Shown in pieces: positions 46,010 through 60,586 of a stretch of DNA of 62,634 nt. The DNA comes from Folioceros fuciformis (lineage: Eukaryota; Anthocerotophyta; Anthocerotopsida; Anthocerotales). A program made the position numbers and the translations under genes. Numbering within the stretch: the stretch's first letter is position 1; each line of letters opens with the position of its first letter. Where the stretch lies: NCBI GenBank assembly GCA_049999805.1, contig JBNGIO010006249.1, forward strand, positions 464,796 through 527,429. The letters are read 5' to 3'. The notes beneath the pieces were generated by a model. The model was not told the origin of the DNA. It made no database searches and saw only the letters and a list, made by a program, of their open reading frames with translations.

Positions 46010-49000
46010 ATGCTCGGAACGAGCACAATTATGAGCAGGCTTCTGGACTACTTTGTTGTGTGTGGCCTGGGTCCGGAATTGCGGTCGATTGATGGGCCCA
46101 AGGGGTACAATGGCACGTCTGTCATGTATCTGCCAGCTCTCCTGGACCAATATCCACCTCCCTCTGCTGGCTCTTCGGAGGTGCCACCTCTTCCACCGCA
46201 GATTGAGCTGTGCGTGATGCCCGTGGGAGTGGCCTTTCACTCCACGGGGTTCATCCCGAGTGATGAATCCAGCTTCCCTCGTAGCTATCCTATTGTTCTC
46301 ACTGCTGGGGATGGATCCAAGTGTTATGTTACCTGTGTAGCCTTCCGGGATCCAGTTGAGGAGGATGTGGCGGAGGCTTACGGCTTTCCGGCCAATTGCT
46401 ATGCAGACAAATGCATCTGTATTGTTTCGCGGGTCGCTTGTTTCCAAGTTTTCAGGGATATTCTGGAGGAGTTGCATCGTGCCTGTTTTGCTCCTGCCGG
46501 ATGCAGTAGGCCGATTTGGGAAATTGTGAAACATGTTGTGACAGCCGTTCCTCGTCCCTTTCCTGGCAAAAGTAGCGTTTTGTTTTCGGTGGAAAGCAGT
46601 CTTCTGGCGGTGGAAGTTCCACCTGAGAACGGTCTGCCTCATGCGAGTATGTCATTTCAGCCTTTGGTCCAGGCCTTGGATGTGGACAACCTCATTTTCT
46701 TCTTCACAGCTATTCTTTTGGAAAGGAGGGTCCTTCTACGAGCCAGTAAATTTTCTCTTTTGACTATGGTTGCTGAGGCCGTTTGTCATTTGCTCTTTCC
46801 CCTCCAATGGCAGCATGTGTACATACCTGTTCTTCCCTGTGGAGGTGGGGTGGACTACATCTATGCTCCTACTCCGTATCTCATGGGTCTCCATTCGAGT
46901 GTTGATACTACAGGTGAAACCTTGGATGGCGTGGTGGTTGTGGATCTTGACAGAAACAAAATAATCTCTCATGAAGACATTCCTGAAATTCCAGAACCTG
47001 AAATTGAGTATTTAAGGGCAGGACTTTTGCAGCTTATATGTCCGAGCCTTATGTACTTGGATCGCGCCCTCAGATGCAACCCTGCAAGTACCTTCTCAGA
47101 TGATGCTTCTCTGCGCTTGGCTGCAAAGCTATGGGGTCCTGAACACGATAGAGAGTTCAGGCTCGTCTTCCTGAAGTTCTTTGCTAACATTCTGAGTGGA
47201 TACCGTGACTTTGTCGTTCGGGACTTTGTTGGGAGTCCTACCAGCATGTCCTCAAATGTGTTCAACACCAAAGCTTTTCTGAAGAAGCGAACTCGGAATA
47301 CCAATCGTCTGGTTGAACCAATGCTGGAAGAGTTTTTGAACTCCCAAGGATTTGCCAACTTCCTTGCACGAGGTGACGATACTCTCCAGGGTGGGATGAA
47401 TATCTTGGACATGGTGCAAGATGCTATGGCTAATGGACAGAATGTGTCATACCTTCTCCCTGAAGTTTCCACTGATTTAGAGATCATCACAGTATCAGAT
47501 GCCGCCTATCAAAGCGGTGTGACCAGGGCTAGACATTGCTATGATCGGTTTCCTTCGGACCTTCGAACCCCTGAGCAGGAGGACGAAAGGAAGGAGCTGC
47601 TTGCGGCAGCGGGAGCAAACTTGCTTGCTGCCCAGTCGGCAGTGTCAAGCCCCGTAGAAATGCCAAGGATGGAGGTGGTGAAGGAAAGAGTTGGAGAAAG
47701 GGAGATCATGGTACTTGACATAAAGACCAAGTTATTAGACTTATGGAGACGGCTTCTGATGTTGGAGTCTGATGATGACCCCTTATTGTCTCGTGAGTAT
47801 GGCACTCTGCTGGCTCTTATAGAGTCAGATGCAGAGGGCATTGGAGGCACTGGACTCGTTGAGTGCATTAGAGAACACCTGGCCACGGGATGGCATGGTA
47901 AAGTGTCAGAGGAGCAGTTCATTGCAGTGAAAGAACTGATGAAGGCAACAGTCAGTCGAGCTACTTCTCGGAATGATTTGTCTACTGTTCAAGATGCTCT
48001 TACTTTGTGTGCGGAGATTTTCCGTGAGGAAAGTGGACATATCACAGACTATGTCGAAAGGCATATTGGTGTTCTGCCGGTGTGGGATGATTTGAGATTT
48101 TGGGAGGGCTATTTTGACACTATCATGGACAAATCTGCAGACCAATCAGGTAACTATTCTGCTATTGTGCTGGAGCAACTCACTGTGCTCGCACAGCATA
48201 TGGCTGGTCTCGGGTTGCCTGATGCCGAAGCCTGGTATATGTTGGAGGTTATAGCCTTGAAGAACAATCTGCATTCTAAGCAGCTCATGAAACTCAGAGG
48301 TCTACTTGCACATATCAAGCAGATCAAGCATGGTTACTGGGGCCAGCTACCAGGGCGCCCTCAGTTGTCATCTTTTCACACTTTGGAATTGCGGAAGCAG
48401 GAGCCAGAGCCAGAAGACCGACAGATCCCTGAAGATAGTCAACAGGTTGCTGAAGCTGCTGGACGCAGCTGGGTCTCTAGCATGTTCGCTAGGGACAAAG
48501 CTACCTTGAGCAAATCAGTTTCCAAGCATGCACGGAGTCAAAGTGATATCCCTACTTCTCTGAGCACAGGGGATACTCTGAAAAGTGCAAGGCAGAAGAT
48601 ACCTGATGCCCCTGCTCCGCCCCCAAAAAGGGGATCATCAGGCGTTCGTCTCCTGAAAGGCCATAAGGCCTCCGTCACTTCCCTTTATGCGGGGACTGCA
48701 GATGATAAGGGGGACAGCAGCAGCAGGGGGGATTTTGAAGATGCTCGTTATTTCATTAGTGGATCCGCAGATTGTCTGGTAAAAATCTGGGATCCAAGTA
48801 GTCGGGGTAGTGAGCTGAAAGCCACCTTTGTAGGTCATACTGGACCTGTGAGAGCTATTAGCTCCGACAGGGTCCGTGTGGTTTCCGGGTCGGATGATTT
48901 GAAGGTTCTAGTATGGGACAAAAGCACGGCCAAGTTGCTGGAAGAGCTGAAAGGGCATGAAGGAAAAGTGACTTCTGTTCGGATGCTGTCAGGTGAGCGC

Positions 49001-49714
49001 GTCTTGACCTCTTCACATGATGGGACAGTGAAGATGTGGGATGTTAGGACAAACAACAGTGTTGCCACGGTAGCCCGAGACGCAAATGCCGTTCTTTGTC
49101 TAGACTATGATGACAGCACTGGCGTTCTGGTTTCAGCTGGAACACAAGGAGATGTGACTGTGTCTGATGTTAGAGCGGGAAAGTTGAGGCACAGGCTCAC
49201 TGGCCACACAAATTGGGTCAGATCTCTGCGGCTGGTGGGAGACACCATAGTAACGGGGAGCGATGACTGGACAGCAAGGGTATGGTCCGTGTCGCAGGGT
49301 TCCTGTGAAACTGTCCTCACTTGCCACGCAGGAGGCATCACCTGTGTGGAGTACGCTACAGCCTATCATAGCATCGTAACAGGGTCAGCAGATGGCCTGG
49401 TACGAATTTGGGAACGGATTGATGGAGAGCTGTGTTGTGTGAAGGTGTTGGGAATCCATTCCTCAACAATTCTTTCCATCAAATCCAGTGTGCGCTGCCT
49501 GGCCATCGGAGCAGCTGACAACTCTTTATCTCTATGCCACCGTCCCAGCGGTTCCTACAGCCCCAACAGCATGGCAGAATGGCAGCTACTGCGAACATCT
49601 TCCCGAAGTGCTGCTGTGGTGAGGGCAATCGCGGCAGACGTTGAACGGGGCCGAATATGCACTGGAGCTCGAAATGGCTTCATTCGCTTATGGGAGCCTC
49701 TGGGCAGCACTTGA
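46010..49714 (+). CDS. SCD1: DENN-WD40 protein, SCD1 ortholog
   Basis: A single uninterrupted frame for 1234 residues, close to the roughly 1190 of Arabidopsis SCD1. The tripartite DENN module covers about residues 1-480: MSRLLDYFVVCGLGPELRSIDG, FPxNCYADKCICIVSR, LIFFFTAILLERRVLL..SKFSLLTMVAEAVCHLLFPLQWQHVYIPVLP and YLMGLHSSVD. A long helical linker follows, then about eight WD40 repeats from residue 880 (GHKASVTSLY, GHTGPVRAIS, GHEGKVTSVRML, GHTNWVRSLRLV, CHAGGITCVEY). SCD1 acts with SCD2 as a Rab-GEF complex in post-Golgi secretion, cytokinesis and endocytosis. MSRLLDYF seven codons in is an alternative start. Lack of introns over 3.7 kb is notable. Confidence 0.95.
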   Translation: MLGTSTIMSRLLDYFVVCGLGPELRSIDGPKGYNGTSVMYLPALLDQYPPPSAGSSEVPPLPPQIELCVMPVGVAFHSTGFIPSDESSFPRSYPIVLTAGDGSKCYVTCVAFRDPVEEDVAEAYGFPANCYADKCICIVSRVACFQVFRDILEELHRACFAPAGCSRPIWEIVKHVVTAVPRPFPGKSSVLFSVESSLLAVEVPPENGLPHASMSFQPLVQALDVDNLIFFFTAILLERRVLLRASKFSLLTMVAEAVCHLLFPLQWQHVYIPVLPCGGGVDYIYAPTPYLMGLHSSVDTTGETLDGVVVVDLDRNKIISHEDIPEIPEPEIEYLRAGLLQLICPSLMYLDRALRCNPASTFSDDASLRLAAKLWGPEHDREFRLVFLKFFANILSGYRDFVVRDFVGSPTSMSSNVFNTKAFLKKRTRNTNRLVEPMLEEFLNSQGFANFLARGDDTLQGGMNILDMVQDAMANGQNVSYLLPEVSTDLEIITVSDAAYQSGVTRARHCYDRFPSDLRTPEQEDERKELLAAAGANLLAAQSAVSSPVEMPRMEVVKERVGEREIMVLDIKTKLLDLWRRLLMLESDDDPLLSREYGTLLALIESDAEGIGGTGLVECIREHLATGWHGKVSEEQFIAVKELMKATVSRATSRNDLSTVQDALTLCAEIFREESGHITDYVERHIGVLPVWDDLRFWEGYFDTIMDKSADQSGNYSAIVLEQLTVLAQHMAGLGLPDAEAWYMLEVIALKNNLHSKQLMKLRGLLAHIKQIKHGYWGQLPGRPQLSSFHTLELRKQEPEPEDRQIPEDSQQVAEAAGRSWVSSMFARDKATLSKSVSKHARSQSDIPTSLSTGDTLKSARQKIPDAPAPPPKRGSSGVRLLKGHKASVTSLYAGTADDKGDSSSRGDFEDARYFISGSADCLVKIWDPSSRGSELKATFVGHTGPVRAISSDRVRVVSGSDDLKVLVWDKSTAKLLEELKGHEGKVTSVRMLSGERVLTSSHDGTVKMWDVRTNNSVATVARDANAVLCLDYDDSTGVLVSAGTQGDVTVSDVRAGKLRHRLTGHTNWVRSLRLVGDTIVTGSDDWTARVWSVSQGSCETVLTCHAGGITCVEYATAYHSIVTGSADGLVRIWERIDGELCCVKVLGIHSSTILSIKSSVRCLAIGAADNSLSLCHRPSGSYSPNSMAEWQLLRTSSRSAAVVRAIAADVERGRICTGARNGFIRLWEPLGST

Positions 49715-50396
49715 ACCTGGAAGCTCCTACTTGTGCAGATTCAGTGGAAGCTACATTTGTTCCATCACATTCTTTGTTATTCTTTCCTCCATTAGCCGAG
49801 GCGCACTTTTGAAGATTGAGATAGAGCAGTTAATTTTCCATGCAGAAGAAGCTCTCGAACAACATGTACAGTACTTTGCACTGTGCCTCATTCCGGGCTC
49901 GTGACAACGTCAGGGCCCGCACCACACAAATACAAGGCACAGTTATTCTCACAATTGCTTTTCATCCTACCACCGTGAACTTTTAATTGGAGGAAACTTG
50001 GGCCGAGAGCATCCAGCTTCCAAGCCAGGCAGCAGGATTCCTCATCTCAGAGAGGTCAAAATCGGATTCGAAACGTGTAAGAAGCGTGACCACAAGAGAG
50101 AAGCGTTTGCTGCTAGGCCGGGTGGGGATAAGCGCACACGGGATGAAATGCGGAGCAAGACGACAAACAGCAGTCACAACGCTCTCCAGAGCAACAGGGC
50201 CAGCAGGATCTCCTGGTTCGTAGATGCGGCCCGGCGAGCTGTAGCTGCCTTGGCGGCGCACTCGGCGAATTTCACACAGCATTGTGGGCTGCTGCTGCAG
50301 CATCTTTTTCTTTAAGCAGTATGGACTGACGGACTGCTGAGAGACGGGCAGGAATTTGGGAGCGGCTGCACCTGGGTGCTGGGGAATTCCGAGAAG
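49715..50396. other. Intergenic region between SCD1 and PDS
   Basis: 3' flank and promoter; nothing else seen. Confidence 0.4.
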
Positions 50397-53405
<3,009 letters not shown>

Positions 53406-53910
53406 CTGCCTTCTGCCATTCTTGATGCTTCCCTGGCGGACACAATCCGTTCTTCCCTGCCGTCTTTTTTCCTGTCTTTCTAAAACATGCGAGGCTATTT
53501 GTTGTAGCTCGCAAACGTGTACCTTGAGAGTCACTTGCATGACCCATCGTTTCCGCAACAGGATCTGGTGCTCGCTTGTTCTCCAATCCCCTTAGGATAT
53601 TTCCACGAGTTATTTCTCGGCGAATCTCAAATATCCACTCTGTGCACATGGCGTAGGGTGACTGGTTGTCGAATCCTCAGGTAACAAGCCTGAAATTATC
53701 GCCATTTCCCGAGTCTCCCCATTTTCCTCTAGGGAAGCTACGATGGGGAATTTTACCACCCGTCTTCCTTCTCCAAGCAGCCTGCTCTGCGACCGTTGCT
53801 GCAGACTCTTGTTTTGCATGCGAATTCTTTAATGGAAATCTAGGCCGGTGGAGTTGGCCAGTGCAACATTCTGATTCCATTATGCTAGTCTGAGCAAGGA
53901 GAAGGGAGCC
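53406..53910. other. Intergenic region between PDS and PPOX
   Basis: About 500 bp holding the PDS 3' UTR and the PPOX promoter; no other signal. Confidence 0.45.
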
Positions 53911-56323
53911 ATGGAGGTGGCGGGTTTGTTTGCAGCTCCCTGCTCGATCACCTCGTCGCCTGCTTCTTCCTCCTCCTCTCCTTCTTCCTCCTGTTTGGCC
54001 CCCGCTTCTGTGAGCTGGAAGAGCGGGGTATCGCTGTCCGGGTCGTGGCGGCACATTTATCCCACATTGCAGAGGAAGGCTGCGTACCGTGCCAAACTGA
54101 ATGTCACAGCCAAGCAAGCAACAGTATCGCCGCCTGTGAGTACGGACAATGCAGAGGAGACGGGCGTGTATGACTGCGTGGTTGTGGGAGGAGGGATCTC
54201 TGGGCTCTGCACCGCCCAGGCTCTGCTCACTAAGCACGCGAGCGTGGTGGGGAATTTGCTGGTCACAGAGGCCAGGGATCGGGTTGGAGGGAACATCACG
54301 ACAGTGACGGGAGATGGCTATCTGTGGGAGGAGGGGCCCAACAGCTTCCAGCCTAATGACTCCATGCTGGCTATGACGGTGCGTTTCCGGATCAGAAGTG
54401 GCATTCGTTGCTTTGATTTTCTTGTTTTGTATTTTCATGGTTGAAGGATTGTTTCCCTGGTTTCAGGTGGACAGCGGGCTCAAAGACGAGCTGGTGCTTG
54501 GAGACCCTGACGCACCCCGCTTCGTATTGTGGAGGGGGAAGCTGAGACCCGTCCCTGCAGGTCCTGGGGATTTGCCGTTCTTCGACCTTTTGTCCATCTT
54601 CGGGAAGCTTCGTGCCGGCTTTGGGGCTTTGGGCTTCAGACCGGCTCCTCCGGTATTGTTCTTTCTGCGTCTCTGTGGACAGAATGTGTGCATGATTTTG
54701 TGCTGTTTGGTACTACTCATTTAGTGAACAACCCGTCTTTCTCGGGTGCAGGGGTACGAGGAAACAATCGAGCAGTTCGTGCGAAGAAACCTTGGGGACG
54801 AGGTGTTCGAGAGATTAATAGAGCCTTTCTGCTCAGGTGCTGCAATGTTATTTTGTGATGTTGTTGCTGCTGGCTTCGTGGAGGTCTTGGAATAACTCTC
54901 ATTGTGAATGCAGGTGTGTATGCTGGCGATCCCGCAAAACTGAGCATGAAAGCAGCATTTGGGAAAGTCTGGAGGCTTGAAGAATTGGGGGGCAGTATCA
55001 TAGGGGGAACTATCAAGGTCCTGCGAGAGAAGAAGAAAAGCCCCCCTCCTCCTCGAGACCCGTGAGTATCATCTCCATCTCCTTGTTTGTCCCCTTTCTA
55101 TGTACAGATAAGAGTTTCGTCTTGTGTGTGCTTATTGAATTGTGCTGCAGGCGGTTACCAAAGCCCAAGGGTCAAACTGTAGGATCATTCCGTCAAGGGC
55201 TTATAACTCTGCCGAATGCCATTGCCTCCATGTGAGTTGCCTTGTTCAGGGACAGCTCATGTCATTGTGCAACAGTTGATCATGCTGGTGGAATGCTATT
55301 TTATCTAACAGAACGGTTCCAGCCTAGGAGACAAGGTCAAGACGAGCTGGAAGCTTGTTGCAGTACAGAAGAACTCTGAGGGGATCTTCGAGTTAACGTA
55401 CGAGACCCCACAAGGTCGCAAGTCCTTGTCAAGCAGAACGTTGGTGCTGACTGTGCCTTCTTACATCGCCAGCGAGATCCTCCGTCCATTATCGGCAAGT
55501 TCCATGTCCTTCGTGGGTTGGGACTCGGCTTGTCACAGCCCAGACACGTCCCCTCCTTCTGACGTTCTATGTTGCAGGAAGAGGCAGGAGCGGCACTAGA
55601 CCGATTCTACTACCCACCTGTGGCAGCCGTCACAATCTCCTATCCGAAATCAGCCATCAAGGAGGACAGACTAGTTGACGGACAGCTGAAGGGCTTCGGC
55701 CAACTACACCCTCGAAGCCAGGGAGTCCAGACTCTCGGTAAAATGCGAGTCACTATGTTGGGTATTGTGGACGGCCTGTACATCTGTATTGTGCTCCAGA
55801 ACGTGCTGCTCACGCGTCTGTGATCTGCAGGCACCATATACAGCTCCTCCCTGTTCCCTGGCCGGGCTCCAGAAGAGCGTGTGATGCTGCTGAACTACGT
55901 TGGAGGAGCCACATTCACAGACATCACTAAGAAGGTACAACTATCTACCTTCTTTACCAAGCTGAGTGAACGAGTTTGCATGAATGATTGTCTGATGAGG
56001 CTAGTGTCGATCACGGCATGCAGAGTCAAGATGAGATTGTCGCTATTGTGGACCAAGACGTGCGGACGATGTTGGTGAAAGAAGATGCCCCCGCACCCCT
56101 TGTGCATGGCGTTAGGGTCTGGCCGCGAGCCATCCCTCAGTTCAACATCGGTCACCTGGACACGGTCGAAGACGCGCGACGCAGCCTCAAAGAGGCTGGT
56201 ATGGATGGCCTGTTTCTGGGAGGGAATTACGTGGCCGGCGTGGCCCTTGGTCGATGTGTCGAAGGAGCATACGAGAGTGCCACAGCCATCTCGGAGCATC
56301 TCTCCCAAGTCTTGGCCACGTAG
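53911..56323 (+). CDS. PPOX: Protoporphyrinogen oxidase, plastid (PPOX1/HemG-type flavoenzyme), 9 exons
   Basis: Oxidises protoporphyrinogen IX to protoporphyrin IX, the last shared step to haem and chlorophyll. Exons 53911-54378, 54467-54652, 54752-54836, 54914-55061, 55151-55231, 55323-55494, 55578-55737, 55831-55934 and 56024-56323 close to 567 residues. It has a Ser-rich transit peptide, the FAD motif [75 protein letters not shown], and the C-terminal [23 protein letters not shown]. The sixth intron starts with GCAAGT, a GC-AG donor; the phase closes only with it. Start context (GAAGGGAGCCATGG) is good. Confidence 0.96.
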
Positions 56324-56775
56324 AAGTCTTGGCCGCTGATACGAACATCATCGTCGAACAGCTTCTTAGGCTACGATCGAACACCGTACACGCAAGAACG
56401 CTAAACTGACCGATGTACTACCCTACACTGGACCGGTATAGAAGTGAAGACATTGCGTACTTCCAATTGACGCAAGAACGCTGAACTGACCGGTGTACTA
56501 CCCTTCTAGACCAGTCTGAAAATTATGCGGCTGGATTACCAGGTTTGACTGAAAGACTCAGCCAAAACGCACTTCGATCCTGCGCTTTTCCCGGTATACA
56601 AGTGAAGACATGGCGTACTTCCAATTGACCCGCAGAGAAAGAGACACCTGAAATCTGATCTCCTAAACGCATCTCCTGACAAACGGGAACAACGCCGAAG
56701 GCATATTGGCTTATGGTGGCAGGCAGCTTCACACCCGCACATGCATATGTTACAGAGTAGCAGGAAGACCCCCTC
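56324..56775. other. Convergent 3' flanks of PPOX and TatC with interleaved repeats
   Basis: Holds both 3' UTRs and two short repeat families (see findings); no coding signal. Confidence 0.5.
56390..56630. repeat. Interleaved direct repeats in the PPOX/TatC 3' region
   Basis: Family A, ACGCAAGAACGCT-AACTGACCG followed by TGTACTACCCT, occurs at 56390-56423 and 56470-56504. Family B, CCGGTATA-AAGTGAAGACAT followed by GCGTACTTCCAATTGAC, occurs at 56433-56471 and 56591-56629. Confidence 0.85.
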
Positions 56776-58146
56776 CTACTCCGTAGACTCTCCTTGGGGT
56801 TTCAGAGCCTTCACAAGGAAGGCACCACCCACGTACAGTCCTATGAGGGGTCCGGCTAGGAGAACTTGTGTCAAAGGATCTGTGGAGGGGGTCAAAACGG
56901 CTGCAGCTATCACCGCTCCAACGACCACATATCTCCAGATGGACAGCATCTGATCGCCAGTAACCAAGCCAGTTTGTCCCAATAGCAACTGAATCACAGG
57001 TACCTGCAAGCCCAGAAAGGCGGAGTGCTGACTTGAGGTTCGAACAACAAAACGCAGAGCAAAGGAATTAGATCACGCGTAGTAGCAGCACATACCTGAA
57101 ATGCTACTCCCGTACTGAACATCAGCAGTAGCACAAACTCGAAGTACCGGTCGATGGACCAGAAGGACTCAACAACTCCTTCGGAAAAGGAGACGAAGAA
57201 ATTTAGGGCTGCGGGAGTCAGCACCGAGTAGGAAAAGAAGAGGCCAAAGTAGAAGAGAATAGATGAGCCCAGGACGATAGGCCCCAGGAATCTCCTCTCA
57301 TTGCGGGTCAATCCTGGGAGAACAAAAGCAATAATCTCGTAGAGAATAACTGGGCTCCCAAGGAGGAGGCCGCTGTAGCCAGCCACCTGCAACAGGGCAA
57401 GAAACCATCCGGACTGTTAGTCAGCTCTCTCGTGTTGCAGGCGAAGGTGAGGACGGAGATCTTCCCAGCAGCCCATTTACCTTCAACGTCGTGAAAAAAA
57501 ATTCACCAGGAGAGAGCTGCAGGAAGCGGACACCCTGGTTGTAGACCGGAGCCTCCAGAAACACTATGAGCTCTTTCGAGTAGGCAAAACACAAACAAAT
57601 AGCTGCCCCGACAGCTCCTACCGAAACCACAATCCTGTTCCGCAGCTCGTCCAAATGATCAAACAAGGTCATCTCCTTGTCATCTGGCAGCTCCTCCTTG
57701 CTGGGGTACAGCCAGGTGGACAAATCCGGCGCTTCACGCTGGGATTGTTGCTCACTCCGAACCGGTACAATCGACTCTGTCACTCGTGAAAGCAAGGGTT
57801 AGCTCTGCTCATGCACAGGGCCGTATGCATAACCAGAAGGTGACGAGAGAGGCATGCACGCACCAGAGGGCGAGCTCCTGTCTTCCACAGCCGATCCACC
57901 CCACTTGCCGTCATCACCTTCGGCCAGGACCCGCCAGCTCCCCCTTCGCCGGTCCCCTCCCAGGAGAAACTTGGGGCTCCGCAAAGAGGAAGCCGATGTT
58001 TTGCCACTCAATTGGGCCTTGCCCCACAATTCCCTGCTGCTCCCCCTGCAAGATAGAGCGGGTGGAAGCAGCGGTGCTCCCCTGCAGCAGCTGCTGGCAG
58101 GGGGACATTGATACAAAATATGCGAAGCCCTGGCCATGGCTGTCAT
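56776..58146 (-). CDS. TATC: Sec-independent translocase TatC, plastid, 4 exons
   Basis: The multi-pass receptor subunit of the thylakoid twin-arginine translocase. Exons 58146-57864, 57782-57481, 57386-57096 and 57003-56776 close to 367 residues. Exon 1 is a long Ser/Arg/Gly-rich transit peptide. The TatC body starts at [15 protein letters not shown], the most conserved family motif. TM helices follow ([42 protein letters not shown] with the NERRF loop, [78 protein letters not shown]), which is the expected six-TM layout. The frame extends upstream only to a TTG; the ATG at 58146 ([10 protein letters not shown]) is used. Confidence 0.95.
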
Positions 58147-58597
58147 GGACTTGGCCAACTCCAGATTCCAGATTCCTTCTTCACACCCGAAGATGCGAGC
58201 ACGACTGTAGCAGCTGCAGCAAACCCAGCACTTTCACCCGCGCCAAGTTCCACCCAAAAAGCATGCCATCTCCGCTCTCCCTCGATCCTGAGTAAAGGAC
58301 TTGTGCCACTGCTGCAAATCCAATCCCCGCGATGCCGCAACCCTAGACAGGAATTGCTGGATTCCTGCCTCCTACGACCCCACACGCACACTCGAGCACG
58401 GACTTGCGGAAGCGGGAAGCCCTCAGACTTCACTGGAACGGAACCTCGTCCCACGTCATGACTCCACGAGCAGCAACTGAGGGCACACAGACCTTACAGT
58501 CAATCCCTTTCATCTCGCGTATTTCTAGTTTAATATTTGAGTACTTAGTAGATATTCGAAGAAAAACTGTATTTCCACTCAAAGATCAACGATAAAG
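58147..58597. other. TatC upstream region and NFKBIL1-like 3' flank
   Basis: No coding signal; AT-rich toward 58500-58590. Confidence 0.4.
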
Positions 58598-60586
58598 TTA
58601 GGCACTTTTTTCAGTTCCCACGCCCTGGAACAGCCATGCCTTCCATACCATTATGGACTGGAAAACCTGATCAACTAGGGCCAGTATCATGTCTCTTTCC
58701 ATGTCGAACAGCCGCTTCCCGCAAGAGATACGAAATTTGTCGGGATGCCATCGGAGAAGGGCAGTTTTCAGCTTTTGTTTCTGCACTTGAGGAGTGTCTC
58801 CGCGCAGCAAGAACAGCGGGTTGCCGACTGGAGGCCAAGGTATGTCGGGGAACTTAAGAGGACCTTCGTGCGAAGCACTTCGGAGTTGAGCCCAGCAGTC
58901 CTCGTACTGCGCGTGATTCCAGCCTTGGATCTCGTCCGGGATTGCATCTACAAGGCACACAATTAAAAGGTGAGGACAGATGGCGATGGACGTGGTGTGG
59001 TGATGCAAAACCCCAAGCAGGAAAGGTTACACGATGAGGAACGAGATGCAATACGAGATTGCGCCTTGACTCACAAATTTGAGGCAGACGAGTCGCTTCA
59101 CGCCATTGGCGCATGTACTCCGCATCTTTCATTGTTTCTGCTGCCTTTGTCGTCTGTTAACAGAAGAACAAACGAACATCAGGTGCAAAAGGAGGAACAC
59201 ACTGCTCCCGTTCCCTCGAGTAAAGACGTTGATTGCGGGTGCGGAATGCTTCACTGTGGACCGATACTGACCAGCTCTTCCTTCCATCTCTTCAACTCCT
59301 CCCGTTGCTCTTCCTTCCATCTCTTCAACTCCTCTTGATCCTGCGCTTTTTCCTTGCTGGCTGCTATGTTGGCTGCTTTCTTGTCCTCCGAAGAACAGCA
59401 ATTTGTCGTCGCGGCACGTCCAGAATTCGGGCTCTTCAGTTTAATTTCCTCATCGACTTGCCTCTGCCTCCGCCCTTCCTCCTCCTGTTTATGCCTCGCC
59501 TCCTCCTTCCTCGCTGGTACACGTGCCATCTTCTTCTTGCCCTCTTCCTCCCCCTTCAACGATGCAATACGTGCACTAGCCTCCGCCTCCCTCCACTTCC
59601 TCTCTTCCTCCTCCTTCACAGATGCAATCCGTGCCCTAGCCTCCGCCTCCCTCCTCTCGCTCTCTTCCTCCTCCTCCTCTAATGCTACAGTATGCGCTTG
59701 TGCCTCTGCCTCCCACTCCTCCCTCTCTTCCTCCTCCTTCATCGATGCATTTCGCGCACCCACCTCCGCCTCCGTCTTCTTCCTCTCCTCCTCCCCTGTC
59801 ATCGATGCAATCCGTTCAGTAGCCTCCTCTTCCATCTTCCCAGCAGCAACTTCTCTATCCATCTCCGCGTGCGGGACCTCTTCATTATACCTTCCCTTTC
59901 CCTCCACAGTCTCCCCCGTCTGTTCCATCCTCACCTCTGTTTTCAACAGCTTGGCCACATTTTCATCATTTCCTTCCCCATCCTCTCGACTTCGCTTCTT
60001 AGCTTGCCTCGACATCTCTGCGCTTCTGCATCTACCACAGCAGATAGCACCATTGGACGACTTATTTTCGAGCATGTCCGAGATAAATTTGAAGAGCTTT
60101 ACAAGCTCCTCGCTGTTATCGGAAGTGACGATGATTATCAAGCCCTTCGTAGTAACCCTACCCTGGCCTGCAAGCCGCAGCCAGAATTCCGTCACAACCG
60201 CCACTCCCTTGGCGTGAGATCTCGCAACCACAGCAGCAGCAACGCAGCAATAGAATCAGCAGAGACACCCCCGCCTAACCTTTCAGAAGATACTTCGTGT
60301 GCAGCTCCGTAATGTCTGACAACGGGATTGCACATTGGTGCTTGCTGCTGCTCCCTTGCTTGCATTCGAAGAGGAGCAGCAGCGGGCAGTCGGCGATTAT
60401 CCGACTCGGCGCATTCTGCCTTAAGGACGAATTGGTGAATTCCAGCGGCCGTTCGAGTACCACAAGGTGGTTCCGCGTAGGACCCGCCCGCTGGCCAGCC
60501 CGCTCTATCTGAGCCTCTACCTGAAAACAGGCCAGTTGCACCCCCTCCATATCCACGCCAAACACGAAGCTGGCTGCTGTCTTCAT
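58598..60586 (-). CDS. NFKBIL1-like protein with N-terminal PH-like region, coiled coil and C-terminal J-like motif
   Basis: Exons 60586-60280, 60167-59272, 59153-59075 and 58947-58598 close to 543 residues. The C-terminal 110 residues carry the NFKBIL1 end signature: YEDCWAQLRSA, LKFPDIPWPPVG, and KQKLKTALLRWHPDKFRISCG with the J-like HPDKF. Residues about 150-400 are a Glu/Arg/Lys-rich coiled coil with internal repeats (EAxARIASxKEEEE). The first 145 residues look like a beta-rich, PH-like domain (IIADCPLLLLFECKQ, CAIPLSDITELHTKYLLKG, GLIIIVTSDNSEELVKLFKFI). A basic stretch (RQAKKRSRED) suggests a nuclear protein. Human NFKBIL1 has ankyrin repeats N-terminally; none are seen here. The start is tentative: no ATG precedes 60586 in frame, and a 5' exon is possible. 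An inner ATG at 60015 is the alternative. Confidence 0.68.

Noticed and set aside
59354-60217. Long plus-strand frame rich in Ser, Leu and Phe (287 residues)
   Set aside because: Antisense of the Glu/Lys/Arg-rich coiled coil of the NFKBIL1-like gene; composition is explained by that.
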